Origin: Microglena sp. YARC
Lineage: Eukaryota; Chlorophyta; Chlorophyceae; Chlamydomonadales; Chlamydomonadaceae
Assembly (NCBI GenBank): GCA_022414725.1
Contig: CM039462.1
Span: forward strand, 15,942,268 to 16,006,267
Direction of reading: 5' to 3'
Length of the DNA stretch: 64,000 bases
Below the pieces are notes generated by a model. That model was not told where the DNA came from. It was given only the letters and a program-made list of their open reading frames with translations, and searched no databases. This document shows positions 41,311 to 52,300 of the stretch, piece after piece (the first letter of the stretch is position 1; the number at the start of each line of letters is the position of its first letter). Made by a program: the position numbers and the translations under genes.

Positions 41311-42285
41311 GTGTGATGTATACACGTTCCTGTCCAGGGAGGGGTGAGTGTGTGTGTTTGGGGAGGTATGTGGATGGGGGGGGGGGGGGGGGGGGGGGGC
41401 AGGCAGGTCCGGTTCATGGTGCGGTGCACTTTGTCGATAAAGAAGATATTCTGAACACCAACTTTGTAGCAAACATAGGCTAGGTGGGGATCCCCAATCT
41501 ATAATTCTAGACTACATATGTAGTTTTAGCCTTATAGGCAATCAGCAGGGGCTGCATTAACAGGTGTCTCGTGGAATTGGAGATACATAGTTGAATAAAC
41601 GTGTGCTTTCATACTTTGCTCAGGTTGTACCTGGCCTGTGATTGGTTTCGCCAATGGGTTAATCAAATTGAATTCCCATCAAATAAAAAATAAATACCAA
41701 GGGGAATTCATTTTTGTATTGCTTTTCGTACAGTTGTGTACTTCCGTTTGCGATTATCTTCACCATCAGGAATACAAAAGCCATTCTGACACTGCTTGGT
41801 GATATATTCTACTGCCCTATACTGTACTGCCCTTTACCATACTTTCCTATACTGTACTGCCCTATACCGCACTCAGCAGCCCCCCGTACTCCTTGGGAGT
41901 AGCTCCCCAAATCGCTGACAGAAACCTGACCCTGGAGGGGACCCGAATCCTGAAAGCTACCAGAAGAACCCTCCTTCCCACTCACTCCCCACCACCACCA
42001 CACACACACACGCACGCACGCACACAGAGGCACAGACACACCCACCTAACCACCAACCTCCCCACCTTCCCCCACCCCCACCCCACCCCACCCAATCCCC
42101 CTCCCAACACACACACTCCTCTTCCTGAAAATCCCGAAAGCTGAAAGCTACCAGAAGAACCTACCTACCCACTCACTTACCCCCCCCCCCCCCCCCCCCT
42201 CCCCAACACACACACACTCCTTCACCTGAAAATCCTGAAAGCTACCAATGATTGATCTATTTGGTACTTAAGATCTATCTTGCAC
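41311..42285. other. Intron with G/C runs and C-rich short repeats
   Basis: A G run of about 22 bases lies at about 41377-41399. ACTGCCCTATACTGTACTGC repeats lie at about 41810-41870. Two copies of CCTGAAAGCTACCAGAAGAA (about 41950 and 42140) are separated by CACC-rich sequence, and a C run lies at about 42181-42199. No exon seen. Confidence 0.5.
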
Positions 42286-42289
42286 TCGA

Positions 42290-42425
42290 TGAAAAGTTTC
42301 CAACTGGTATGATGATAACAAAAATGATGGTATGATCAGGTATGATGATAACAAAAATGATGGTATGATCAGGTATGATGATAACAAAAATGATGGTATG
42401 ATCAGGTATGATGATAACAAAAAAT
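42290..42425. repeat. 33-bp tandem repeat (GGTATGATGATAACAAAAAT)
   Basis: Four units of TGGTATGATCAGGTATGATG and ATAACAAAAATGA lie shortly before exon 42474. Intronic, not exon-derived. Confidence 0.9.
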
Positions 42426-42473
42426 TGCTGGCCTGAGCTCAAATCGTTTTCACATGACTATCCTTTGGTGTAG

Positions 42474-42613
42474 ATCATCACCCCACTCCAGAAGTCGAGA
42501 CTGTTGCTGCTGCCACACCCACCCAAGATCTCTGAGCTGGAGAAGGAGCGACGTGTTGTGAAGATCCGCTCCATGGCAGGCTACATACACATGGCTGAGT
42601 TCATCGGCAAACA
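42474..42613 (+). CDS. Large gene, exon 14
   Basis: Acceptor TGGTGTAG, donor GTAAGC; phase 0 start, phase 2 end, 46 codons: IITPLQKSRLLLLPHPPKIS, ELEKERRVVKIRSMAGYIHM, AEFIGK. The CA end and the next exon's T make His. A helix followed by a hydrophobic stretch; not a transmembrane segment by length. Confidence 0.82.
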
Positions 42614-42685
42614 GTAAGCCCATATCTAGTTTAGCTATGAGCAGCATCCTCTAGGCAGCTTCCCCGACTTGTTGGTGGTGTTGGT

Positions 42686-42738
42686 TAAGCATGGCAGGTT
42701 ACATTCCCTTGGCTGAGTTCATCGGCAAACAGTAAGCC
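42686..42738 (+). repeat. Donor-side copy of exon 42474-42613
   Basis: ATGGCAGGTTACATTCCCTT, GGCTGAGTTCATCGGCAAAC and AGTAAGCCCATA repeat the exon end and donor. A second, shorter copy (ACATGGCTGAGTTCATTTGC, AAACAGTAAGC) is at about 43162-43192, after the inserted element. Confidence 0.9.
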
Positions 42739-42742
42739 CATA

Positions 42743-42938
42743 GCTCTTTAAGGGGGCAGGAGCCCCCATGTTTACCCATTTGTCCGTTTGACCGAAAAAC
42801 AACTTGAAGCCTGACACGTCAGGCAACGGTTGCGTAACTAACTCGCTTCGGTCAGCTCCATTGTTGCCACCTTTCGTCCCGTTGCCAACACACTCCGACA
42901 ATTTTCCGCGTCGCTTGCGACGCTGCATAGGACTTGTT
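42743..42938 (+). mobile_element. GGCGGAGCCCCC-family element, 5'-truncated
   Basis: It begins inside the 5' hairpin (CTCTTTAAGGGGGCAGGAGC) and runs through TGAAGCCTGACACGTCAGGC to GCGTCGCTTGCGACGCTGCA, TAGGACTTGT. It sits between two copies of the exon 14 tail, so it inserted in, or together with, that duplication. Confidence 0.7.
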
Positions 42939-42969
42939 TCTCCATGTTTTGTGTGTGTGTGTGCGTGTG

Positions 42970-43163
42970 TGTGCAGGGGCCCCCAGATTCACCCCGTTGT
43001 CCGCATGTGTGACAGCCCCCCCTAGACGAAGCCTGACACGTCAGCCAACTGTTTCGTAAGTAACTGGCTTTGGTCCGCTCCATTTCGCTGCCACCTGTCG
43101 TTCTGATAGCCAACACAGGCTCCAGCCCCCCAGAAGAGGGGGCTCCGCCAAAAAATATTTACA
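42970..43163. mobile_element. Second, diverged element piece with inverted end
   Basis: CCCCGTTGTCCG through AAGCCTGACACGTCAGCCAA and CACCTGTCGTTCTGATAGCC follows the family order but is diverged. It ends AGAGGGGGCTCCGCCAAAAA, which is the reverse complement of the family's start. Together with 42743 this makes a composite with inverted termini. Confidence 0.55.
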
Positions 43164-43329
43164 TGGCTGAGTTCATTTGCAAACAGTAAGCTTATTGTTT
43201 TTCATGTGGGGGATGGGGGGGGGGTGGGGGGGGGGGGGCTAGTAGCGTATTGTTCTCAATGAAGAACATGTTCGGTTTTGAGTATGACCCTCTTTTCCGA
43301 ACTTGAGAATCAGGGTTGTTCAAAGGTTG

Positions 43330-43600
43330 TTCAAAATCTACGTTTTGAGACGTCCCTCTTTTCAGATAGTACGTTTTGAGGCATCTCTCTTTTCAGAATA
43401 TGCGTTTTGAGGCGTCACTCTTTTCAGATAGTACGTTTTGAGGCATCCCTCTTTTCAGAATATGCGTTTTGAGGCGTCACTCTTTTCAGATAGTACGTTT
43501 TGAGGCATCCCTCTTTTCAGAATATGCGTTTTGAGGCGTCACTCTTTTCAGAAGCTACGTTTTAAGAAGTCACTGATTTCAGAATCTACGTTTCATGATT
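43330..43600. repeat. About 60-bp tandem repeat (TACGTTTTGAGGCATCCCTC)
   Basis: Four units alternate CAGATAGTACGTTTTGAGGC, ATCCCTCTTTTCAGAATATG and CGTTTTGAGGCGTCACTCTT. Each half-unit contains TTTTCAG, acceptor-like, but no exon follows. Confidence 0.85.
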
Positions 43601-43619
43601 GAAAATATACCTACCTTTT

Positions 43620-44174
43620 TTTCCTTAAGCCAAAACCTATTTCACCTGAGCCAAATTGTTTGCGTCAGAAAAGTCAAGAAGAAACAATCTGTGTGTTGTT
43701 AAGTGAAATGTTATGTTTTGAACAGCCCCCTTCAGAACCCTTATCCCATTTAAAAAAATCTACCTTCCAAGAGCCAAAAACTATTTTACATGAGCCAAAT
43801 TTCGTTTGCAACAGAACTAACACGAAATCTGTGTGTTGTTACGTGAAATGCAATGTTTTAACAGCCTGTTTAAGAACCCTAATTCCATTCCAAACCATCT
43901 ACCTTCCATCAAACCAAAACGTTGTTCACATGAGCCAAATCTACGTCTGCAACTGAACTAACACTCTGTGTAGTTACGTGAAATGTAGTGTTTTGAACAA
44001 CCCTCTTAAGAACCCCAATCCCATTTCAAAACATCTACCTCCCAAAAGCCAACAACTATTTCACGTGAGCCAAATCTACGTTTGCAAGGGAACAGACACT
44101 CAACAATCTGTGTGTTCAGTGAAATGTAATGTTTCGAACAGCCCTCTTAAGAATCATAATCCCATTTCACACAG
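43620..44174. repeat. About 125-bp repeats ending at the acceptor of exon 44175
   Basis: Four units share GTGTTGTTACGTGAAATG, TTTTGAACAGCCC, AAGAACCCTAATCCCATTTC, AACATCTACCTTCC and CACATGAGCCAAATCTACGT. The last unit is cut after CCCATTTCACACAG, where the exon starts. Only intron sequence is duplicated here. Confidence 0.85.
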
Positions 44175-44367
44175 TTATGGGCGAAAAAAGAAAGGCGCTG
44201 GTGATGATGATGACGATAGCGATGGCGAGGATGATGAGGATGACGCCAAGGATGCCAAAGCCAAGCTTAAGAAGGGGGGCTTTGAACGTGGGCCATGGGT
44301 GGACAATGGTCCGCTCAAGTGCGGACGACCAGACATTGTTCAGTCTAGAATGTCGGCATGGAAAAAG
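44175..44367 (+). CDS. Large gene, exon 15: acidic block
   Basis: Acceptor TTCACACAG, donor GTGGGA; one leading base, phase 0 end, 64 codons: YGRKKKGAG, DDDDDSDGEDDEDDAKDAKA, KLKKGGFERGPWVDNGPLKC, GRPDIVQSRMSAWKK. A basic cluster, a strongly acidic run and then a Trp-containing segment that may be folded. Confidence 0.83.
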
Positions 44368-44404
44368 GTGGGAAGGGGGAAGGGGGGAAAGACCATTGTC
44401 GGGT

Positions 44405-44960
44405 GATTGGTCAGAAGAATGGGGACTGTGGACGTGGGCCATGGGTGGACAATGGTCTGCTTAAGTGCAGGCGACCAAACATTGTTCAGTCTTGAATGTC
44501 AGCTTGGAAAAAGGGGGGAATGGGGAAGGGGGGAAAGGCCGATGCCTGGTAATGGTTAGAAGAAGGGGAGCTTTGGACGTTTGCCATGGGTGGACAATGG
44601 CCTGGTAAAGTGCAGGCGAACAAACATTGTTCAGTCTCGAATGTCACCTTGGAAAAAGGGGGGGAAGGGAGGTAGGGCAATGTTCTAGGAGGGGGGGCAT
44701 TGAACGTGGTCCCTGGGTGGGCAATGGTCTGCTAAAGTGCAGGCGACCAGGCATTGTTCAGTCTAGAATGTCGGCGTGGAAAATGGTGGGAAGGGGGGAA
44801 AGGCCCTTGTCGGGTGATTGGTTGGAAGAATGGGGGCTTTGAACAAAGACCCTGGGTGGACAATGGTCCTGCTAAAGTGTGGATGGCCAGGCATTGTTTT
44901 GTCTAGAATGCAGGCTTGGGAAAAGGTGGGGAGGGGGAAGGGGGGAAAAGCCGATGCTGA
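44405..44960 (+). repeat. Donor-side array of exon 44175-44367, about 130 bp unit
   Basis: Four copies of GGGGCTTTGAACGTGGxCC, CTGGGTGGACAATGGTC, AAGTGCAGGCGACCA and CATTGTTCAGTCTAGAATGT end at GGAAAAxGGTGGGAAGGGG. One copy has GTTTTGTCTAG. Frames are broken by indels. Confidence 0.88.
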
Positions 44961-45049
44961 ATGTAAGGTTACAAGTGGGGGGTCCGAGGATATGGGCCCG
45001 CACCCAACCCAATACCCTGCAAACCGACCTAACCCAACCATTACCCCAG

Positions 45050-45250
45050 TTTGTTTTTTTCAAATCCGAAAATGGGTTTTTTCTAGCTTTTTGGTTTTAG
45101 GTATCCTCCAGGGACAGCGTTTTAGTGCTTTCTGTAGCTTTTTGTAGCTTTTTAGGGCCATTGAGGGCAAACAATAAAAACTTTTTTGTCTTCTTTTTTA
45201 TAGCGATATTTTCACTAAAACGGGGTGAAAACTAGCGATCGCTACATATA
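45050..45250 (-). mobile_element. TATAGCGATCGCTA family, copy 3
   Basis: Plus strand reads GGTTTTTTCTAGCTTTTTGG, ATCCTCCAGGGACAGCGTTT, GCTTTTTGTAGCTTTTTAGG, TTTATAGCGAT, CACTAAAACGGGGTGAAAAC and TAGCGATCGCTA, the reverse of copies 1 and 2. About 200 bp. Confidence 0.8.
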
Positions 45251-45274
45251 GCGGAAATAAAAATCACTGCCTTA

Positions 45275-45540
45275 CCCAGAAAACCTACCCAACCAAACCA
45301 ATACCCACTCAAACCACCCAGTATCCTGCAAAAACACCCAACCCACCCAATACCCAGTGAATCCACCCAAACCAACCAATACCCAGCAATCCCACCCAAC
45401 CCACCCAATACCCAGCAAACCCACCCGATACCCAAGAAACCCAGCAATCCCACCCAACCCACCCAATACCCAGCAAAACCACCAAACCCACCCAATACCC
45501 AGCAAACCCACCCACTCAAATCCATCTACCTCTGTCCCGC
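45275..45540. repeat. CCCAACCCACCCAATACCCA repeats
   Basis: Units of about 19-40 bases based on CCACCCAATACCCAGCAAAC lie just before exon 45576. The same ACCCAGxAAACCCACCCAA stretch is part of the donor-side units at 46020-47690. Confidence 0.85.
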
Positions 45541-45575
45541 TGAATCCATCCACCTCCTCCGCCATGCAATATCAG

Positions 45576-45733
45576 AAAATAGGTGAAGAGGCAGGGCTGG
45601 TGGAGTTTGGAAAGCGCGATGAAGCAGCTAAAGCAGCTGCGCTTGATGCATATGCTGCGGAGGCTGACCGACTGTTCAAGCTGCTGGGTTGGCGAGATGG
45701 CGGCACTGGCGACCTGATTAACAAGATACTCAG
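45576..45733 (+). CDS. Large gene, exon 16
   Basis: Acceptor AATATCAG, donor GTCAGT; phase 0 start, phase 2 end, 52 codons: KIGEEAGLVEFGKRDEAAKA, AALDAYAAEADRLFKLLGWR, DGGTGDLINKIL. An Ala-rich amphipathic helix followed by a Gly turn and second helix. The AG end joins the next G to make Arg. Confidence 0.83.
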
Positions 45734-45794
45734 GTCAGTGACACTCAGTATGCCGCAGGTCCCCTACAAATACCCAGCCAAACCACACAATCCT

Positions 45795-45975
45795 AGGGAT
45801 AGGCAATATGATATCATATGATATCATGTCATCATATGATGCCGGCGGTCTGACAAGGTAACTTTGGCCTGGGCCATCATATCATATGATATTAAATCAT
45901 ATGATTTTTGTACGATATCATATGATATCATACTCGTCTTTGGTCAGCATCATATGATTTGCCGGTCCCTACACA
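45795..45975. repeat. Palindrome-rich ATATCATATGAT island
   Basis: Six or more copies of TATCATATGATATCAT or parts lie around ATGCCGGCGGTCTGACAAGG. The core resembles the unit of the array at 20440-21005. Likely able to form cruciforms; origin unclear. Confidence 0.75.
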
Positions 45976-46019
45976 ATCCACACAAACCCACCTAAACCAC
46001 CCTATATCCACCAAAACAA

Positions 46020-47690
46020 CCCAACCCACCAAGCCCACCACAGTGGCACTGGCGACCTGATTAACACGATACTCTGGTAGGTGGCACTCAGTGTGCCGTA
46101 GATGCTGGACAAATACCCAGCAAACACACCCAAACCGCCCAATACCCACCAAACACACCAAACACACCACGGTTGCACTGGCAACCTGATTAACAAGATA
46201 CTCAGGTCAGGGACACTCAGTGTACTGCCCTCCTTGTGCTGGTGGGCCCCAGCACAAGCAAACGGGCTGGCCTTGAAATAAGGCGTAGCATTTTTTTTGT
46301 TTTTTAACCTAGTCTGCCGCAATTGCCCAAAACATAGATGGCGGTACTGGCAACCTGCTTAAGAAGATACTCAGGTCGGTGATACTCAGCGTGCCGCAGG
46401 AGCCCAACAAATACCCAGAAAACCCACCCAACCCACCAAGCCCACCATGGCGGTACTGGCAACCTGCTTAACAAGATACTTAGATCGGTGATACTCAGCG
46501 TGCCGCAGGAGCCCAACAAATACCCAGAAAACCCACCCAACCCACCAAGCCCACCATGGCGGTACTGGCAACCTGCTTAACAAGATACTTAGATCGGTGA
46601 TACTCAGCGTGCCGCAGGAGCCCAACAAATACCCAGAAAACCCACCCAACCCACCAAGCCCACCATGGCGGTACTGGCAACCTGCTTAACAAGATACTCA
46701 GGTCGGTGATACTCAGCGTGCCGCAGGAGCCTAACAAATACCCAGAAAACCCACCCAACCCATCGAGCCTACCATGGCGGTACTGGCAACCTGCTTAACA
46801 AGATACTCAGGTCGGTGATACTCAGCGTGCCGCAGGAGCCTAACAAATACCCAGAAAACCCACCCAACCCATCGAGCCTACCATGGCGGTACTGGCAACC
46901 TGCTTAACAAGATACTCAGGTCGGTGATACTCAGCGTGCCGCAGGAGCCTAACAAATACCCAGAAAACCCACCCAACCCATCGAGCCTACCATGGCGGTA
47001 CTGGTGTCCTGCTTAACAAGATACTCAGGTCGGTGATACTCAGCGTGCCGCAGGAGCCCAACAAATACCCAAAAAACCCACCAAACCCATCAAGCCCACC
47101 ATGGCGGTACTGGTGTCCTGCTTAACAAGATACTCAGGTCGGTGATACTCAGCGTGCCGCAGGAGCCCAACAAATACCCAGAAAACCCACCCAACCCATC
47201 GAGCCCACCATGGCGGTACTGGCAACCTGCTTAACAAGATACTTAGGTCAGTGACACTCAGTGTGCAGTGGGTCACCAACAAACACACGCAAATCCACCC
47301 AAAACCCACCTAACCCACCCTATATCCACCAAAACTATCCAACCCACCAAGCCCACCACAGCGGCACTGGCGTCCTGCTTAACAAGATACTCAGGTTGGT
47401 GATACTCAGTGTGCCGCAGGAGCCCAACAAATACCCAGCAAACACACGCAAATCCACCCAAAACCCACCCAACCCACCCTATATCCACCAAAACTATCCA
47501 ACCCACCAAGCCCACCACAGCGGCACTGGCGTCCTGCTTAACAAAATACTCAGGTTGGTGATACTCAGTGTGCCGCAGGAGCCCAACAAATACCTAGAAA
47601 TCCCACCCAAACCACCCAATACCCACCAAATACCCACCAAACACACCAAGGCGGTACTGGCGACCTGCTTAACAAGATACTCCAATAGAA
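46020..47690 (+). repeat. Donor-side array of exon 45576-45733, about 109 bp unit
   Basis: About 14 copies repeat GGCGGTACTGGCAACCTGCT, TAACAAGATACTCAGGTCGG, TGATACTCAGCGTGCCGCAG and GAGCCCAACAAATACCC, with ACCCACCAAGCCCACCA. Each keeps the donor. From 46447 to 47210 the spacing is 109 bases. The copies at 46043 and 46154 are closer to the parent (GACCTGATTAACA). Confidence 0.95.
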
Positions 47691-47990
47691 GGCACACTGC
47701 AACATGGATACTCTAATAGAAGGCACACTGCAACATGGATACTCTAATAGAAGGCACACTGCAACATGGATACTCTAATAGAAGGCACACTGCAACACGG
47801 ATACTCTAATAAAAGGCACGCTGCAACATGGATACTCTAATAGAAGGCACACTGCAACATGGATACTCTAATAGAAGGCACACTGCAACATGGATACTCT
47901 AATAGAAGGCACACTGCAACATGGATACTCTAATAGAAGGCATACTGCAACATGGATACTCTAATAGAAGGCACACTGCAACACACTGAG
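47690..47990. repeat. 31-bp minisatellite (GGATACTCTAATAGAAGGCA)
   Basis: About nine units of CACTGCAACATGGATACTCT and AATAGAAGGCA. The TACTC core follows from ACAAGATACTCCAATAGAAG, so the array may be seeded by the last unit of the exon 16 array. Confidence 0.95.
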
Positions 47991-48039
47991 GTATGTGGCC
48001 TCGGTGTGTTGCAGTGTGCCTTCTATTTGTCAGGCTGAT

Positions 48040-48915
48040 TATGCTGCAGGCGTGCCATTTTTGCTGCGCAGCAACGCAAAGACTACGCCCACCCAATGAC
48101 GATGCCCAAGATTCCGGTATGTGTAGCCTGGGTGTAGCCCTCTATTTCACTGACTGACTGATTGACTGAATGTGTTGCAGACGAGCCATTTTTGCTGCTC
48201 AGCAACGCAAAGACTACGTCTACTCGCTGATGATATTCAAGATTCTGGTATTTGTAGCCCGGATGTAGCCCTCTATTTCACTCACTGACTGACTGAGTGA
48301 ATGTGTTTGCTGGCAAGCCATGTATGCTGCTCAGCAACGTGAAGACTACATCCACCCGATGACGATTAGGATTAGTATGATGTTGGTGGTCAAGATTCTG
48401 ATTTGTGTAGCCCTCTGTTTGACTGACTGACTGAATGACTGACTGAATGATTGACTGAATGACTGACTGAATGACTGACTGACTGAATGACTGACTGAAT
48501 GACTGACTGACCGAATGACTGAATGACTGACTGAATGACTGAATGAATGACTGAATGAATGAATGAATGACTGACTGAATGACTGACTGAATGACTGACT
48601 GAATGAAATGAATGAATGAATGTGATGCAGGCGTGCCATGTTTGCTTCTCAGCAACGCAAAGACTACAGCCACCCGATGATAATGCTCAAGATTTTAATA
48701 TGCCTAGCCTGGATGTAGCCCTCTATTTGACTGACTGAATGACTGACTGAATGAATGAATGAATGTGATACAGGCGTGCCATGTTTGCTGCTCAGCAACG
48801 CAAAGACTACGGCCACCAGATGATGATGCTCAAGATTCTGATATTTGTAGCCTGGATGTAGCCCTCTATTTCACTGACTGACTGAATGAATGACTGACTG
48901 ACTGAATGAATATGA
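48040..48915 (+). repeat. Acceptor-side array of exon 48921-49016 with ACTGAATG microsatellites
   Basis: Five copies (heads near 48052, 48181, 48312, 48631, 48773) repeat GCAGGCGTGCCATGTTTGCT, GCTCAGCAACGCAAAGACTA and ATGATGCTCAAGATTCT, then TGTAGCCTGGATGTAGCCCT, CTATTTGACTGACTGA and a variable ACTG/AATG run leading to the next copy. The copies diverge from the exon at AAGATTCTG versus AAGCTTGAG. Confidence 0.92.
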
Positions 48916-48920
48916 TGCAG

Positions 48921-49016
48921 GCGAGCCATGTATGCTGCTCAGCAACGCGAAGACTACGGCCACCAGATGATGATGCTCAAGCTTGAGAAGGGGGAGCTGT
49001 TGCATGACTATCAAGT
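48921..49016 (+). CDS. Large gene, exon 17
   Basis: Acceptor GATGCAG, donor GTAAGT; one leading base, phase 2 end, 31 codons: RAMYAAQQREDYGHQMMMLK, LEKGELLHDYQ. The GT end plus the next exon's G gives Val. Charged helix with a Met cluster. Confidence 0.8.
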
Positions 49017-50040
49017 GTAAGTGGATCAGCATGTGGTGGTGGTGGTGTGGTGGTGGGAGTGTAGGTTTGTTGTTGTGGTGGTGGTGGGTTGGGGTGGGGC
49101 TGTGGTGGTGGGGTTTTAGGGTTGTGGTGGTGCGTTGGTGGGCACTCTTGAATGGTCAAGCTTGAGAAGGGGGAGCTGTTGCATGACTATCAAGTGTAGG
49201 TGGATCAGCATGTGGTGGGTGGTGGTGTGGTGGTGGGAGTGTAGGTTTGTTGTTGTGGTGGTGGTGGGTTGGGGTGGGGCTGTGGTGGTAGGGTTGTGGT
49301 GGTGCGTTGGTGGGCACTCTTGAATGGTCAAGCTTGAGAAGGGGGAGCTGTTGCATGACTATCAAGTGTAGGTGGATCAGCATGTGGTGGGTGGTGGTGT
49401 GGTGGTGGGAGTGTAGGTTTGTTGTGGTGGTGGTGGGTTGGGGTGGGGCTGTGGTGGTGGGGTTGTAGGGTTGTGGTGGTGCGTTGGTGGGCACTCTTGA
49501 ATGGTCAAGCTTGAGAAGGGGGAGCTGTTGCATGACTATCAAGTGTAGGTGGATCAGCATGTGGTGGGTGGTGGTGTGGTGGTGGGAGTGTAGGTTTGTT
49601 GTGGTGGTGGTGGTGGGTTGGGGTGGGGCTGTGGTGGTGGGGTTGTAGGGTTGTGGTGGTGTGTTGGTGGGCACTCTTGAATGGTCAAGCTTGAGAAGGG
49701 GGAGCTGTTGCATGACTATCAAGTGTAGGTGGATCAGCATGTGGTGGTGGGGTAGGGTTGTGCTGGTGGTGGGATGGGTTGGGGGTGGGTTGGTACTCTT
49801 CAATGGGATGAAGATCAAGAACGGGAAGCTGTTGCATGACTATCAAGTGTAGGTGGATCAGTATGTGGTGGGTGGTGGTGTGGTGGTGGGAGTGTAGGTT
49901 TGTTGTTGTGGTGGTGGTGGGTTGGGGTGGGGCTGTGGTGGTGGGGTTTTAGGGTTGTGGTGGTGCGTTGGTGGGCACTCTTGAATGGTCAAGCTTGAGA
50001 AGGGGGAGCTGTTGCATGATTACCAAGAGTTAGTGGATCA
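49017..50040 (+). repeat. Donor-side array of exon 48921-49016, about 175 bp unit
   Basis: Six copies of GGTCAAGCTTGAGAAGGGGG, AGCTGTTGCATGACTATCAA and GTGTAGGTGGATCAGCATGT (about 49156, 49328, 49505, 49684, 49812, 49987) are separated by GTGGTGGT-rich sequence ending GGTGGGCACTCTTGAAT. The copy at 49812 is the most changed. Confidence 0.93.
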
Positions 50041-50136
50041 GCATGTGGGGGGTTATTGATGGGGTTGTGGGGGCGGGGCATGGGGTGTAGGGACCCACCA
50101 CACCACCACCCTTGTACCACACCCGACTACATGTAG

Positions 50137-51673
50137 GCGACTGACCCGGTTAGACTACAACGATCCAGAGAAGAAACATTTGCAGAACAAGATTCTCCGT
50201 TAGAAATAATGCTATTTGGGGCTGCCTTTCTGCCGGCCTCCCTGCACATATGTCTCTTTTGTCGGCCACTCTTGCACCACCAATCATGCACCAACACCCC
50301 ACTACATGTAGGCGGCTGACTCGGTTAGACTACAACGATCCAGAGAAGAAACATTTGCAGAACAAGATCAGGCGTTAGAAATGATGTCATTATGGGCTGC
50401 CTTTCTGCCGGCCTCTCTGTATGTGCGTCTTTTTTGCCGACCACTCTTGCACCACCACTCTTGCACCACCACCCTTGCACCACTCTTGCGCAACCACCCT
50501 TGCACCACTCTTGCACCACCAACCTTGCATCACCCTTGCACCACTCTTGCACCACCAACCTTGCACCACCCTTGCACCACTCTTACACCACCACCCTTGC
50601 ACCACTCTTGCGCAACCACCCTTGCACCACCCTTGCACCACCAACCTTGCACCACCCTTGCACCACTCTTGCACCACCAACCTTGCACCACCCTTGCACC
50701 ACTCTTGCGCAACCACCCCACTACCTGTAGGCGGCTGACTCACTTGGACTACAACAACCCGAAGAAGAAACATATGCAGAACGAGATCAGACATTTTAAA
50801 TAATTTGATGCTGGCTTGGAGCTTTGTACCACCACCATCGCCCACCACCACCCTTGTACCACCACCACCACCACCCCACTACCTGTAGGCGGCTGACTCG
50901 CTTGGACTACAATGATCCCAAAAAGGAACATATGCAGAACGAGATCAGACATTTTAAATAATTTGATCGTGGCTTGGAGACTTGTACCACTACCATCACC
51001 CACCACCACCACCACCACCTTCGCTCAACACCATCCTGTAGGTGTCTGACCCGCTTTGACTACAACGATCCAGAGAACAAACATTTGCAGAACAAGATCT
51101 GACATTTGAAAGAGTTTGATCCTGGCTTGGACCTTGTACCACTACCATCACCCACCATCACCCTTGTACCACCACCATCGCTCAACACCACCATTGTACC
51201 ACCACTACCGCCCACCACCACCCTGTAGGTGTCTGACCCGCTTTGACTACACCGATCCAGAGAAGAAACATTTGCAGGACAAGATCTGACATTTGAAAGA
51301 ATTTGATCCTGGCTTGGAGCCTTGTACCACTACCATCACCCACCACCACCCTTGTACCACCACCATCACCCACCACCACCATCGCCCACCACCACCCTTG
51401 TACCACCACCATCGCCCACCACCACCCTTGTTCCACCACCACCACCACCCTTTTGCCACCACCATCGCTCAACACCACCCTGTAGGCGGCTGACCCGCTT
51501 CGACCACACCGATCCAGAGAAGAAACATTTGCAGAACAAGATCCGACATTTGAAAGAATTTCATCCTGGCTTGGAGCCTTGCACCACCACCATCGCCCAC
51601 CACCAGCCTTGTACCACCACCATCACCCACCACCACCCTTGTACCTCCACCATCGCTCAACACCACCCTGTAG
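50137..51673 (+). repeat. Acceptor-side array of exon 51674-51805 with CACC-rich spacers
   Basis: Seven copies with TGTAGGYGxCTGACYCGSTT (about 50136, 50310, 50729, 50888, 51040, 51231, 51486) carry the exon head to AACAAGATC. In four copies the codon after ATC or later is TGA, TAG or TAA (for example AAGATCTGACATTTG). Spacers are CTTGCACCACCACC or CATCGCCCACCACC, giving long Thr/Pro/His ORFs that are artefacts. Confidence 0.92.
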
Positions 51674-51805
51674 GCAGCTGACCCGCTTAGACTACAACGA
51701 TCCAGAGAAGAAACATTTGCAGACCAAGATCCGACGTTTGAAAGAATTTGATCCTGGCTTGGAGCCGCCCTTGCCTGTGGACTGGGTGAATGACCCCATG
51801 TGGAG
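51674..51805 (+). CDS. Large gene, exon 18
   Basis: Acceptor CCTGTAG, donor GTATGC; one leading base, phase 2 end, 43 codons: QLTRLDYNDPEKKHLQTKIR, RLKEFDPGLEPPLPVDWVND, PMW. It is the 3'-most copy of its array and the only one that continues to the PVDWVNDPMW segment. AG plus the next A makes Arg. Confidence 0.83.
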
Positions 51806-51911
51806 GTATGCTTGATTAGCTGATATCCTGTAGAGAGATAGATAGGTAGCGATCATAGTATCAATACATATTATATGCTTGTGGAGGTAGGCTTGATTAG
51901 CTGATATCATG

Positions 51912-51966
<55 letters not shown>

Positions 51967-52300
51967 GTACAGATCATAATATGATTGCATTTTAAATACT
52001 GTTGAAGGTAGGCTTGATTAGCTGATAACCTGTAGATAGATAGATAGATAGGTAGGTAGCGTTCATAATATGGATATCTATTATATACTTGTTGAGTTAG
52101 GCTTGATTAGCTGATACCCTGTAGATGGATAGGTAGGTAAAGATCATAATATCATTATTACATTGTATATACTCGTGGAGGTAGGATTTGATGAGATATC
52201 AGCCAGACCATGTTAACAGTGAGAACCTTGTATAACCTATCTTTCTTGTCTGCACATTATAAAAGAGATATTGCTAGTATATGGTATTCAATGATTGAGG
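51806..52300. repeat. AGGCTTGATTAGCTGATA units with (GATA)n
   Basis: Four to five units of TGGAGGTAGGCTTGATTAGC and TGATATCATGTAGATAGATA, with a GATA run of up to about 60 bases (51910-51964). The unit starts with GTGGAGGTATG, the exon 18 end and donor, so this too is a donor-side array. Later copies read CCTGGCTTGGAGCCGCCCTT (52310). Confidence 0.85.

Noticed and set aside
45232..45565. Trp/Gly-rich membrane-like ORFs (WVLGGLGG) on the minus strand, also at 46300-47700
   Set aside because: Antisense of CCCACCCAATACCCAGCAAA repeats and of the exon 16 array; the hydrophobic look is a by-product of composition.
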